NCBI GenBank assembly: GCA_037178855.1
Contig: JASJZC010000006.1
Location: forward strand, 9,962,501-10,026,500
Source of the DNA: Oscheius sp. JU75
Taxonomy: Eukaryota > Nematoda > Chromadorea > Rhabditida > Rhabditidae
Length of the DNA: 64,000 nt
Reading direction: 5' to 3'
Below the pieces are notes generated by a model. It worked only from the letters and a program-made list of their open reading frames with translations. It searched no databases and was not told the origin of the DNA. Below, piece by piece: positions 9,676-20,414 of the stretch. Position 1 is the first letter of the stretch. Each line of letters begins with the position of its first letter. A program made the translations under genes and the position numbers.

Positions 9676-11638
9676 TTAAGCGTCTTCTACGTACAGGGCT
9701 TCGGGATGGACTTCTTCGACGACGCCTTGAGCTAGGCGAGAGGCTCTTTGTCCCTTTTCTGCCGAATCGCTGAGTCTGACCTTTTCAAAGGAGGCTAGGA
9801 AAGGGGGCCTACGCTGTCCTCATCGCTGTTGGAAACCTCCCTAAACCTGAAAGAACGAGGAAGCTTGTCCTCGGACCATTTTATCGATTCCCTCTTTGGC
9901 TTTTCTTCCTTCTTCTCCGTAGTTGTGGTGATATTCTGGCTCGAGGAGTGACGAGAGCTCTAAAATGTTTGTGAGAGGGAAAAGCAGGTTTCTGACCTTA
10001 TTAATGGGACATTTCGATGGAGGAGTTGTAGAACGATGACGGTTGCTCATATGAGAGTCGAGAGACTTTTCCGTAACCGTAGCATCATTTTTCTTATTGG
10101 TCTCAGAGGCCTTTTCGTCTTTAACCTCCATTTCTCCAGCCTTCTTGCAATAAGCCGCCTCTGGAGCAGAATCTCGTCTGGAACGAGGGCCGGTCTCAAA
10201 GGATGGGCGAGACGAGCTATCGAAAGTCTAGAGCAGATAATTTCAAAGAGACTGATCAGACTCCTACCTTTTTAGCGTATGATCCCTTGACAGGACTGGG
10301 AGAACGACGACGGCCGCTTCTGTGTGAGTCTACGGACTTTTCCGGAGTCTTAGTAGGTGTCCCTTCCTTCTTCTCGGCTTTCGCAGCCTTCTCTTTCACC
10401 CCAGGCTGTTTTCTTGTAATGAGACTCTTCTGGAGCAAAATCGCGTCTGGAATAAGAGCAAGTAGCAGAAGATTGTCCGGGCGAGTCGCGAAAATCCTGG
10501 AGCGGATATTTTTTTCAATAAAACAAAGCAGTGCCCTACTTTTTCAGCGTGTGATCCCCTGAGAGGACTCTGAGAGCGACGACAACTGCTCCTCGAAAAT
10601 CCCATCTTGGTAATGCTCGAGCTGACACTCTTTAGAGGCGAGGCATCTTTTCGTCTCTCAGGCGACGACTCCTTTCTGTATTTCTTTGATATCTCCGAGC
10701 GGAACAAAATACGCGGGTGTTTGCTGTCGAAAGGAGGCGTGGGGCTTTGACTATGGCGACGTCGTCTGCTCGGTGTTGGCCTGTCAACGCTGGAGGTGTT
10801 CCAAGCGCCTAGAAAAAGCAGTTCAGAATAAAATCAGGTTAAACATACCAGACATAGATGTGTATGCAGGACGAGCAGATCTTGCCAGTCTCGGTTCGGG
10901 ACTGTAGCGGCAGTGGATGTTAAAGTATTTGATGGCATCCTCGGGAGTATCTAATTTCTCGGCCTTTCGACGGTCATTTCTAAAACTGAGACACTCAGAT
11001 GCCATAAAATACCCAGAGTACCTGAATTTTCTCTTCGACCACAGCTTCTCCCGCACCTTTGTCATCAGCTTTCCGAGCTTATTCTCTCCCTTCCAGAGTT
11101 TCGGGTTCAGGACCTCCGGATCGTCGATGGCCAAGCCGATTCCCCAGATCCGGTCCATCGGCGAGCACTCGACAAGCTCGGAGCCGTGTGTGGCAAATAG
11201 CAGCTCTCGTAGGTCCTCATTTCGGCTGAACTTTGCTTTCAGGGCCGTTTTCATGACATCTTCCGAGATTTTGTTCCATCTAAGTCGACAATGAGAATCG
11301 AACAGAAACAATGGAAATGGACTTACTTGGTTCTATCGAAGCCGAGCAGCTGGGCGCCGAGGCGTTTGATCTCTTTGGGATCGTCGCTCTGGAGAACTTT
11401 CTTCGCAACAGCGTGGTCTCCACAGCTGACAGCCTTGTTGTACCTGGAAAACATCGAAAATCAGTCAAAAAGTTGGAGTAGCCTACATGTAGAACTGCTC
11501 CACGCAGATGCAGTCGATGGAGGTCTCGTCGAGAGCCTTGGCCTTGAAGTTGCACTTGAAGAAATTGGAGAAAGGACTTTTGTAGGTGAAGAAGAGTGTG
11601 AACTCCCCGTGCGGGGATGAAACACGTCTCGTTCCCAT
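9676..11638 (-). CDS. NADAR-domain protein with triplicated Ser/Arg-rich C-terminus
   Basis: Eight exons: 11638-11487, 11443-11327, 11279-10849, 10808-10540, 10496-10268, 10227-9997, 9959-9813, 9780-9676. Residues 1-150 or so form a NADAR (YbiA/DUF1768) domain: SPFSNF, CVEQFYMYNKA, DP.EI.RLG, FDRTKWN, then [16 protein letters not shown]. Characterised NADAR enzymes are N-glycosidases, acting on riboflavin intermediates or on guanine ADP-ribosylation; activity here is inference. The tail is built from three related exons (4-6), each rich in RS/SP and ending in motifs such as [24 protein letters not shown] and [11 protein letters not shown]. Exon 5 is 229 nt between two phase-0 introns, one base too long, with the frame change at a CCCC run near 10,399-10,402; it may be a sequence error or a null allele. 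The last 32-nt intron is unsure; without it the frame stops at 9795. Confidence 0.8.
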
Positions 11639-12026
11639 TGCAACTTAAACTACCTGGATTAGAGCTTGAAAACAAGGAATGAAGATAATATTTACGAAGT
11701 TTTCTGTTCAAAAAAATGGATATCGCAAAATCTCGCTGTTTGCGAAGGGGAACGGTTGAGACTTACGAGACAGGGTTTTCCACAGGATAAGATTTTGCTG
11801 CTTTTGATGCGAATGGGAGAAAAACAGGGGGACGCAGTGAAGAGAACACAAAGTAGAGTAGAAATCTGGTGCTAAAGCAAAATTTGAATTCAAGTACGCA
11901 AATGCGTATCCAAAATTTTTCGTCAGACGTCATCACAAAGATTGTTTTCCTTCTCTCTTTCCAGCCCGTTTTTTCCTCGGTTTTCTCTCCGATTTTTCAC
12001 CAAATCTAGTCACTTTCAGCAAAATA

Positions 12027-13205
12027 ATGGACCCAGAAGCCGCCTTCAGCGATAATAATTTGGCCGAAACTGTGGCGGAGCGTCGCAGAAGCCAGTCCTT
12101 CTCCGACGACTATTCCGTCCAGAGGACCAATGACGACGCCACGCAGTGCAAGATATCAGCCATTCAGGTGCTTTTCCTCGCTATTTTCATGAAACAGACT
12201 TTTTTCAGCTCCATTATTGGGAAGATCCGTTCATCAGGACATTCACCTCTGGCATGGAGGCGAATTCAAGGAAAGATCCCGAAATTCATATTGGATATTG
12301 GGCTCGAGTAGCTGCTATCTATCGTTCTGTACTGGAATTCCTTGACAAAAACAACGGGGACTGTCAAATTGTCTCTTTGGGTCGGTTTTTTTTGTTACTC
12401 TACCATGCAGAAGTATTTTTCTTATCTAATTCTACGCCTTATTCCAGGCAGCGGTTTTGACACCCTCTTCTGGCGTCTGAAGAACGGGAAACACACCTTC
12501 CTCAAGCTCGTCGACGTGGATTTCAGTTCAGTCACCGCGCGAAAGATCCGCCACATTCGAAAGCCCGGCTCGGAACTGATGCAATTCTTCAGTCAGGCTC
12601 GTGAGTGTTTCCTATTTTCTCGTAGTTTTACCCCCACATTTTCAGCTAACGAGCAGCAGCACTGTGACCTCCATTGTGGAGATTACCATCTAACTGGAGC
12701 CGATATTCGTCAGTGGGACGAGCTGAAGGCCAAGCTCGATGCGACCGGCCTCGACTACAACAAGCCAACATTTTTCCTCGCCGAATGCGTCCTCGTCTAC
12801 ATGTCGGCCGACAAAAGCTCCGAGCTGCTGAAGAAGATTGCCGAGACCTTCAGCCGGGCCACCTTCCTCAACTATGAGCAGTTCCGGACGAGTGACCAGT
12901 TCGGCAAGATCATGGAGAAGAATCTCGAGAAGAGGGGTCTACAGCTGCCTGGACTGTCGGCGGCCGACTCAGCTGAATCCCAGAAGGCCAGGTGAGATTT
13001 GGAAACTTTCTGGTTTACCTCCTTTTTGAGATTCCTCGAAGCTGGCTGGAAGACGGCCGAGGTGAAGGACATGAACGAGGTCTACGCCGGTCTGCCGGAG
13101 GCGGAGCGCAAGAGAATCGAGGCTATCGAGCGGCTGGACGAGATGGAACTCCTTCATCAGCTGCTGGAACACTACTGCATCGCCTACGCCACCTCGTCGC
13201 ATTGA
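12027..13205 (+). CDS. lcmt-1: Leucine carboxyl methyltransferase 1 (PP2A C-subunit methylation)
   Basis: Exons 12027-12167, 12209-12380, 12448-12600, 12646-12991 and 13031-13205 give 328 residues, close to the human 334. LCMT1 uses S-adenosylmethionine to methylate the C-terminal leucine of the protein phosphatase 2A catalytic subunit in the cytosol, which favours B-subunit assembly. Visible family marks are the SAM-site LGSGFDTLFWRL after the second intron, KLVDVDF, DYHL.G.D.R, and FLAECVLVYM followed by FLNYEQF. It is divergent from the NADAR gene (389 nt between starts) and 524 nt upstream of EMC4 on the same strand. Confidence 0.93.
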
Positions 13206-13729
13206 ATCTCCTTTCCCCCAGTTTGTACTTTCTGTAAATCTTGTTAGCCCAAACTCCATACCATACAAACGAGTACACCTATCCTTGTCAGAATATACCC
13301 CGGTTAATACAAGCAAAATACTTTCTTACCTTTTGTTTGTGCGATTTTCACGAGGTCATTGGCCTTTTTATATCTTGAACATTGAGTTTTCGCCGCTTTT
13401 TCGTCTAACCAGATTTCGAAATTTTCTCGCATGTAAACGATGCAGGTTAAATTGTTTTACACGTACAGCGTAAAACAATATAACTGACAAGAAATGGAGT
13501 AAAATTTCAGAGGAAACCGAAAATGGAAGTATCTCAAGAATTAGAAAGTGTTCAAAATGCCACGCGTTTTTAGCCGCGACGATGCCAGCTTTACTGCATT
13601 TGTTCCATAACAAGCTCCTCTATTTATTTTAGCAAATCTATTTTCGACTTTTCTGTATATTTTGAGGGAAATTTTGTGATGTCAGAGATGATAACATGTA
13701 TTCCAGAGACCGCACATCTATTGCCGAGG
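13206..13729 (+). other. Spacer between LCMT1 and EMC4
   Basis: There is no gene here. A short hairpin, attgttttac pairing with gtaaaacaat over a 9-nt loop, lies near 13,452-13,480. Same-strand order would allow an operon, but the 524-nt gap is longer than the usual 100-nt nematode operon spacing. Confidence 0.35.
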
Positions 13730-14475
13730 ATGTCCATGTCCAACTGGAAGCTCGACTACAATTCGCGCAACTGCCGAACCAACGATCCGGCTTTCTATCC
13801 TCCCGGTTTCGTCGCCAATGCCGCTTCTCTTCAGCATCACGTAAGTTTTTACCCATTCTCTCTCTAAAATCCTGTTGTTTTGCTACAAAGGTCACATGAG
13901 GTAACAGCCAGTAAATAGCCCGCAGGGCGTAATCAAATGGATTAGCTAATCCTAAATCCGGGGATCTATACAAGTTTATTCCAGGTAGAATCCGAAAACC
14001 AGCAGGAGCAGCAGGAGCATCTGGCCCGGAAGCGGGCCTGGGACGTGGCCATGGCCCCGGCGAAGAGTCTCCCGATGAACATGTTCATGATGTATATGGC
14101 TGGCAAAAGTGTAAGGCTCTTCGTTTCTCTCTTCTATTTTCCTACCTTCAGGTCTCAATTTTTCCTATCATGATGGTCGGCATGCTACTGTGGCGTCCCC
14201 TGAAGGCGCTTTTCTCCGTCAACGAGACCTTCCGCCCGCTCCAGGACACCAACACCGGCTCTCTCATCCTCCACAAGCTCATCTTTATTCTCGGCAACTT
14301 TGGAGCCATCGGACTCGCTATTTACAAGGTTAATTCCCCTATTCTTTCTCGCAAAAACCACGTTTTTCAGGTTCACACAATGGGCCTGCTTCCCAACACG
14401 CCGTCGGATTGGCTCGAATTCATTCCGGAAGCCCAACGGGTACAATACTCTCTCTTCAGCGACGTCTACGTCTAA
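13730..14475 (+). CDS. emc-4: ER membrane protein complex subunit 4
   Basis: Exons 13730-13840, 13985-14110, 14152-14328 and 14371-14475 give 172 residues. EMC inserts tail-anchored and polytopic proteins into the ER membrane. The family signature is plain: RKRAWDVAMAPAKSLPMN, FMMYMAGKSVSIFPIMMV, WRP..AL, LGNFGAIGLAIYK and MGLLPNTPSDWL. Two or three hydrophobic segments lie in the C-terminal half. The start was set at the second in-frame ATG (MSMSNWKL); the upstream ATGs at 13,679 and 13,688 would add about 15 residues. It is convergent with the metalloproteinase gene, 73 nt away. Confidence 0.93.
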
Positions 14476-14548
14476 ACACATATTTCCATTCCTAATCGTC
14501 TTTTTGCCTGGTTCAATTAAATTATTTTTAGCTTCATTCCTTGAGTGA

Positions 14549-16960
14549 CTAGATGAACCGTTTCGGGAAGGTACGACGGCAGTTGAACCAATCCTCGGCG
14601 GTTGATCGTGGATAGCTTCGATTTCGTCTGGAAGAGAATGAGTTCCTAGTATAGTCTGTTCGCAAAAACGGTGCGTAATTCAAACGCAAAAATGCGCGTC
14701 ATTTTGAACGAATTCAAAATTGCTCTAAATGTGCAATTCACTATCCTAATTTCTGCTTTTTGCCAACATTTTTGCTTCTGCGAAAGGCAAATTGTTGCTG
14801 AATCGATCCGTTGCAAGAAACGAAGTCAAAAGGAATGAGAAAATTGGTAAAAAAAAAAACGAGGAAAGAGAAATCAGAAAAATTCTTTAACACTTGAAAT
14901 CGTTCAAAACGACGCGCATTTTTGCCCGCAGCTGTTTGAATTATGCACTATTATTTTGTAAACAGACTGGAAATTCACCTTTTCCCCGAAATCTGCCAAT
15001 ACTGGTCTCCGGCGAACAGATAAGTGCCTTTCCCACGAAGATATAGGGCCGCATCAACCCGTTTCGGAATTTTCTTCCAATTCAGGAACTCTGTCAGTCT
15101 CTTTGGCCATTCGGAACCCATTCCATAGCGAGAATACTTCCAGTACCGGTCTTCTAAAAGCAGTTAGAGTTTTAGCTGCCAGATTTTTACGTGTTTACAG
15201 TCATTTTCAGTTGTTTTGACTTAAACGTCAGTGCCCAAGAGAACATACTTGACAGCAAATTTGAGGAAAAAGTCTGCCAGAAAATTGCTGAAACGCAAAA
15301 ATGGCCCTCTCTCACTTATTTTGGCCATTTTTTACGTGTTTATTGCATATTCCCCTTTAAATTTCTTGTCTATTAGACTTATAGATGAAGTCGTTTACAC
15401 GATCAGAATCTTGAAAAAGTAAAAAAAGATGAATATTCAATGGCTTATTAAGCCTTTGGAAACTTTACGCACGCTAACTCTCTGCCGCGAGCGTTCAAAG
15501 TCAGGTGCCGCCTTTCATTGGTAACAGACCAGCCATGTGCGCGTGAACCGGATGAGACCGGTCTGAAATTTAGCGCCCAGCGTTTCGGTTCGGAACTTTT
15601 CGCAAAGCCGGAAAATGCATCCTTGCCGCCGAAATGATAGTCGCGCTGAATTTCGGACCAAACTGGCACAGACCTGAAATTATAAAGCACAGAAATGGCT
15701 ATAATACCTTTAAAAAAATACGGCTGTCCGTCCTCATGCCAAGCCGTGGCTGCTCCCAAATGGTCCGGCGTGTCAACTAGGCCCTTGCTGATCGGCTTCG
15801 GATAGCCATCAAGAGGGCGGGTGTCCTTGTCAAAAACGTAGTATTCACTGCCCTAAACCCTCGTTTTTGACCGATTACTCAAGAATCTGCCTTGAAAATA
15901 TAGGTGTGTCCGTTGGAATTGGTCATAGCCGCATCCAGAGGGCCTCCAATCCCAAAGAAGTCTTGTATCTTTAGTGGATAACCATTAACGGATCCAGAAG
16001 CTTCAAGTCTCCAGAAAAAGTCGCCTAAAACGTTAAAACTCTCCCACAGAGATCTCGAATACCTTGAAAAGCATAAACACTCCCATTGGAGACTTGTGTG
16101 ATGGCATCAATCCTCGAATCCTTACAAATATTAGGCTTTGCCTGCCGTGTACCATGTACGATGCCCTGCTTCCGACTGGCCACTCCGGAATGTCCATAAA
16201 GTCGGTCAATTCCGGCCAAATCGTCCACATGGAGATGGAGACGATCGCCGGTGTAGGTGTGGTAGAAAGGAGCCATAATGGCTGCGGGCTCATGAGAATG
16301 CTTCAGACCCAGAGCATGTCCGATCTCGTGGACGGCGACGGCGTAAAGATCCAGGCCTGGACCGTCCTTGTCCTCACACCAGAGCTCGTCATCGTCAAAG
16401 TGGAGGTCTCCTCCATAGCGGGGAAAGAAGGCGTGGGCGAGAATCCTTCCTGGAATAATGAACTGTCTTCTAGTACTATAAAGACAGAGATAAACAGTCA
16501 GAGAGACAGAGGCTGAATTATCCAAGCGCCAAGAAGGCTTACCTCTCCCATCGAAAGGCTCTCCATCCCCGTGGGCTCCTGAAGCAAAAGTAATGTCAAT
16601 ATGAGCTTCAGTCTCCGGAGAATACCTGAATTCCAACCCGGTTTTCTCCTCCCATACCTAGAAATGTATGTTCCCGCATGAACCAAACCAACGGCCTACC
16701 GCAAAAGCTCTCTCAAATACCTTCTTCAACTGTTCCTGATTCAGACTGCTACACGGTGATACGAACTTATAGGTGACAGTCTTCACTCCCCAAAATGAGC
16801 CCTCAATAGCGTAACGTTTGTTCCGACTGCTAAGGGAAGGGAAGAAGAAGGACTGAATGGTTTGAGAACAGTGAGGAGTCGAACTTACAGCCAGAAGACA
16901 GCCGCCGAGGATGGAGGTACGCATGAAAGGAACAGATGGGCCTGTGCTCCCATTACTCAT
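14549..16960 (-). CDS. Secreted matrix metalloproteinase with hemopexin domain
   Basis: Eight exons (16960-16889, 16852-16700, 16657-16543, 16449-16063, 16024-15891, 15852-15708, 15153-14979, 14627-14549) encode 419 residues. An N-terminal hydrophobic segment (MRTSILGGCLLA) precedes a furin-type RNKR site, then the zinc-binding HEIGHALGLKHS with a downstream Met (AAIMAP). Four hemopexin blades follow (VYAFQGDFFW, YIFKGSEYYVF, YFFKEDRYWKY, YLFAGDQYW), ending in DWFNCRRTF as in vertebrate MMPs. No PRCGVPD-type cysteine switch is seen, so the prodomain is very short or encoded upstream. It should cleave extracellular matrix or cuticle proteins, like worm ZMPs. Intron 5 would need a GC-AG splice. 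The last two introns contain repeats. Confidence 0.9.
14654..14967. mobile_element. MITE-like element with long terminal inverted repeats, in a metalloproteinase intron
   Basis: The left end (gtctgtt...gcgtaattcaaac... aaaaatgcgcgtc) recurs inverted at the right end (gacgcgcattttt... gtttgaattatgc... aacagac). Matching arms run about 65-75 nt. The 314-bp unit lies wholly within the last intron of the metalloproteinase gene. No coding capacity is seen; a clear target duplication was not found. Confidence 0.6.
15200..15430 (+). repeat. Fragment related to the foldback-element spacer at 60.57-60.79 kb
   Basis: Shared order of blocks: a tattttggccatttt core, a downstream tttaaatttcttgt-like block, then cagaat.ttg.aaaaagta. 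All are also present at 60,640-60,800. The copy fills much of the sixth metalloproteinase intron. It lacks the long inverted arms. Confidence 0.5.
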
Positions 16961-18476
16961 AACAGCCCTGGGACGGCGATCGACCATTATCGGACGGCCA
17001 AGAGGGAAGAGAGAGTAGGGAGATGGGGAAAGGTGGTGTGTAGGGAACATTAGACTTGTGTAGAAGACAAGGAAATTAGTTTCTCTGATAGCTGTGTCTC
17101 TGTTCTTCTGTCTTTCTGTCCCTCTCTGTCTTTCAATCCACAATACTAATCAGCTTACCCGAAGTGGCTCCAGGAAAATGTCTGATTGTCATCCCCCATG
17201 ATTAATCAACTTGCTGCTTGATCGGCCTCCCGACTCTCCACTAAACAGCTGGCCTCCTTTTTTCCTGAAACAACTTCGTGTATGACATGGGCCCTCACAA
17301 TTTCTTCCTATTCGATTTGGCCAATTGGCGCCCCTTCCTCAATTGGTCCAAAGCTGTCGTCCGATTTGGTCATCTCTGAATAGAGGAGGGCCCCCACAGC
17401 TCATTACCGGTGCTTCCTAATTATCGTCGGCTCTGGCAGCTAATCGTTCAAGTCTGGACCCTTCTTCTGACGCGTTGACACAGTCGACTATGGCGAATTC
17501 CTCGGGGACTCCCAGACTTCGCGTTCTTTCGAACCGAGACTTTGGCAGACGAAAGAGACCTGCCAGTCACTCAACTCGGCCCCGACTTCTCTCCAATCCC
17601 TCGTATTTTTTCGCCGTTTGACCAGTCGTCTTTTGAGTGCAATTGTATCAATCTAGTGCTCTTATTTTGCAGTATTGAAACTGTTTAGAGTTAGGTGTGA
17701 GTGCTGTTGGTGTATTAGGAAGGATCGAGTTTCCAAGGTGACACCTCTTGCCGTAAGAAAGCTGGTGGGATGGGACACCTGGCTGACCTTTCAGCTGGAC
17801 AAGACAACTCTATGTCTCACTGTCTCTCTATCTCTCTTCTCCTGTTCCCAGTTTCGAAACCGGTCAGCTCCGCGTGTTCCTTCTCTCAAGTTACACTCTG
17901 TTCGTTCCTCTTCCGGTTTCTCCCAAACTCTCTCGTTTTCCCAAGACTCTTTGACTTTTTCCTTCCATCAAAGGAACGACCACCCAGAGCCGACTGGTCA
18001 TAATTCATGAGTCGGGAGCCCCCCCGCGGGAGAGTCTCCCGCTCCAGGCCAAAGACCCATTGTTATTCTGCCGGTATCAGCTGTCCCTCCGACCATTCAA
18101 ATCCCTCGACTATTATGCCGATCGAGTTGTGACGGGGGTGGGGGAGATGCGCGAAATTGAGACATAGGATCTGAAGAAGGCCGGGAATGAATGGAGTCCC
18201 TCAGGGTAAACAAAGTGCGAGGAGAAACACTTTCTTGCTTTTAGGAACTGCGTCAAAGTACAAAAAATTGACGCAGCCGGCTAGGAATCGTCTTCCACAA
18301 CCACCTTTTCCGATTTATTGATTCGTTTTTCCTGAAAGAAAAGCTTCTTCGATTTTGCCAATCGAACAAAATCTCACAAAACGTGACTACTGTCAACTAC
18401 CTTCCCTTTTTTTTCAATGCCCCTTTTTCCCGCCAATTATGATGGATCATGTACACGGCTTACACTCTTTTTGCAG
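16961..18476. promoter_or_regulatory. Divergent spacer between metalloproteinase and LHFPL genes
   Basis: This is 1.5 kb with no convincing exon. A short minus-strand piece near 17,160-17,205 starts with ATG and ends at a gtaagc donor, but joining it to the next exon creates a stop, so it is at most 5' UTR. The rest is presumably promoter sequence for both genes. Confidence 0.35.
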
Positions 18477-19598
18477 ATGGGAGGACTCAACTGTGCCGGA
18501 ATACTTTGGGCTCTTCTGTCCACGTTAGCTACTTTACTCATAGGTGAGACACCCGTTTAATTATCACTCTCCTTCCAGTGGGAAGTCTCCTCTACCCAGA
18601 ATGGCTAATAGGTCGAGTGACAGTCGACGGTGTCTCATCTACAGCCTACTTCGGAGCCTACAAAAGATGTAACTATCCTATTTATGACAAGGTAAAGTAC
18701 CTTAATTGATTAGTTTATCAAATGACCTAGGATTCGAAAAGAGTAGCCTTAATGATAGAATGTGGGAGGTATGAGTCGTTCGCGGCAGTACCATCCGTCG
18801 CGTGGCAGGCTTCTATCATTGTGGCTGGAACATCAGCGTGTCTCTCGATGCTCTTAACATTATTACTAATACCGTCTATTTGCATGAACGACATCATTAC
18901 AAGGAGTACTAGCATCATTGTAGGATTCTTCCAAGTCCTGACTGGTGGGTGAGAGAGAAAGACATTCGCTAAACCTTAGTGGCAGTTGCACTTCTCCGTT
19001 GCTCTGTTCAGCTCATTTCACCCATTTTAAGCGTGAATGAAGACCGATTCGTGATCAGCGCCTTCGAAAACCCCCTAGAATGTGAAAAATAAAAAATTTT
19101 GTTTATGCGGGAATCGAACCAACAACCCCCGGGTGACCCCGCTAACCATCCGCCCACGCTTGGCCGAATGGTCAGCACTCTCGTCTAGTAATCTAATCTG
19201 AAGACTCGGGTTTGATTCCGCTTCCCGCCTCCTAATGGTCCGTTTTGTACTCCAACTAGCCTCTTTCTTCGTCCCTGAGAGACAGTGAGAGTTTTTAGTG
19301 ATGGGAGTAGCCGCCTCTCTCGCCCTATATGCAGCAGGCTGGGACAATCCTGAAGTCAAAGATGCTTGCGGGAACGAAGCCGATAGATTTCAGTTAGGTA
19401 GACTCCTTACCGAATGACAAAACCTTAAAAAGTTCAGGAACATGTCATGTGGGTCGTGCCTTTCTCTGCATGGGTCTGGGTGCTTTCATCCTCTGTCTCT
19501 GTGCCATGCTCTCAATTTGTGGAGGCAAAAAGACCAAGGATGACAGAGATGAACTTATTCGAGGCTTCGAGAACACTCGACTGGATCTGGCAAAATAG
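18477..19598 (+). CDS. LHFPL-family tetraspan membrane protein
   Basis: Five exons (18477-18543, 18579-18691, 18731-18944, 19299-19397, 19438-19598) give 217 residues with four membrane segments. Family features are GILWALLSTLATLLIVGSLL in the first segment, YPEWLIG, a first loop with FGAYKRC, and CGRYESFAAVPSVAWQAS leading into segment 2. The last segment is VGRAFLCMGLGAFILCL, with a charged tail (KTKDDRDELIRGFENT). LHFPL proteins act at the plasma membrane as receptor or channel auxiliaries in vertebrates; the worm role is unknown. The ATG abuts tttgcag, suggesting a trans-splice acceptor. Intron 3 contains a SINE-like repeat. Confidence 0.85.
18985..19290. repeat. tRNA-related SINE-like repeat, copy 1 (LHFPL intron)
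   Basis: The left block gctcatttcacccattttaa plus gcgtgaatgaagacc is shared with 28,615 and, in altered form, 59,990. The right block has cttggccgaatggtcagcac and gggtttgattccg, which look like A- and B-box promoter motifs. A minus-strand B box (ggttcgattccc, about 19,107) is also present. No open frame is seen. Confidence 0.6.
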
Positions 19599-19976
19599 AT
19601 TTCTTATCCCTTTCACTCACCTACCTCCGGTTCCCCTCGCCTTTTTTTGCTCAAAATGAATATTTCCTTTTATGACGCACAGAATTCACAAAGCAAGCTG
19701 TAAACTCACTTATCGCCAGGGGCAACGAGCCACCTGCGACTGATGTGAGAAAATCATTTCCCGCGCCAGAACGTCGGAGAAGGTAGGTTCACACCCGTAC
19801 CATCTCTGCGCGATTGGCACTAGTACTTGCGGCAGGCAGACTCGCTCGTCGAAATCGTACTTCACAGAATCCTTTCTGTAGTCTATGTTTCACAGTCCCA
19901 AACTAATTGTAACTTTATTACACCGTTGTGAAAGGATAACGGGCGTTTGGCGAGCGGGAAAAAGGTCTTCAGACCT
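19599..19976. other. Spacer between LHFPL and the LINE
   Basis: This is 378 nt with no exon, RNA gene or recognised repeat. It holds the LHFPL 3' UTR. Confidence 0.4.
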
Positions 19977-20414
19977 TAGATTAGATTAGAATATTCATTT
20001 GTCCAGATGGAACAAACATTGGTTATATACAATAAGATGGGGAAAAAAATTGGGGAGTAGCAGAGGGTTTCAGGAATTTTCTTACAGGAATAATATAGTT
20101 TGAAACACTCGAGGCTGTGCCTACATACCGGGACGTCTAGTAGAAACTCTGCTGTGAGAGCTAGGCTCCAATCACACCAAACTGGGTCGCAGAGAATCTA
20201 CCCCCCTGCCGTAGTAGGTGCGCTATGAATTTATCGACATACGTGATACTGGTCTTCTTCCAGAACAGAGGTAGAGGTCGTAAACCATTTACCCTTCAGA
20301 GCTGCGCTCCACCCTTTCTACGTGGGACAGGGACTATATATTAACCAAGAATTTCCTGTAAACCATGCTAAGGTGGGGGGGTTTGAGAAGGGGAGATATC
20401 ACAGGAAGGTCTTC

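Noticed and set aside
13206-13729. LCMT1-EMC4 operon with SL2 trans-splicing
   Set aside because: The 524-nt gap is too long for typical nematode operons, and no U-rich SL2-type element was recognised.
17675-18010. 111-residue open frame upstream of the LHFPL gene
   Set aside because: Ser/Phe-rich low-complexity peptide with no domain, and two overlapping frames of similar quality; likely chance in CT-rich DNA.
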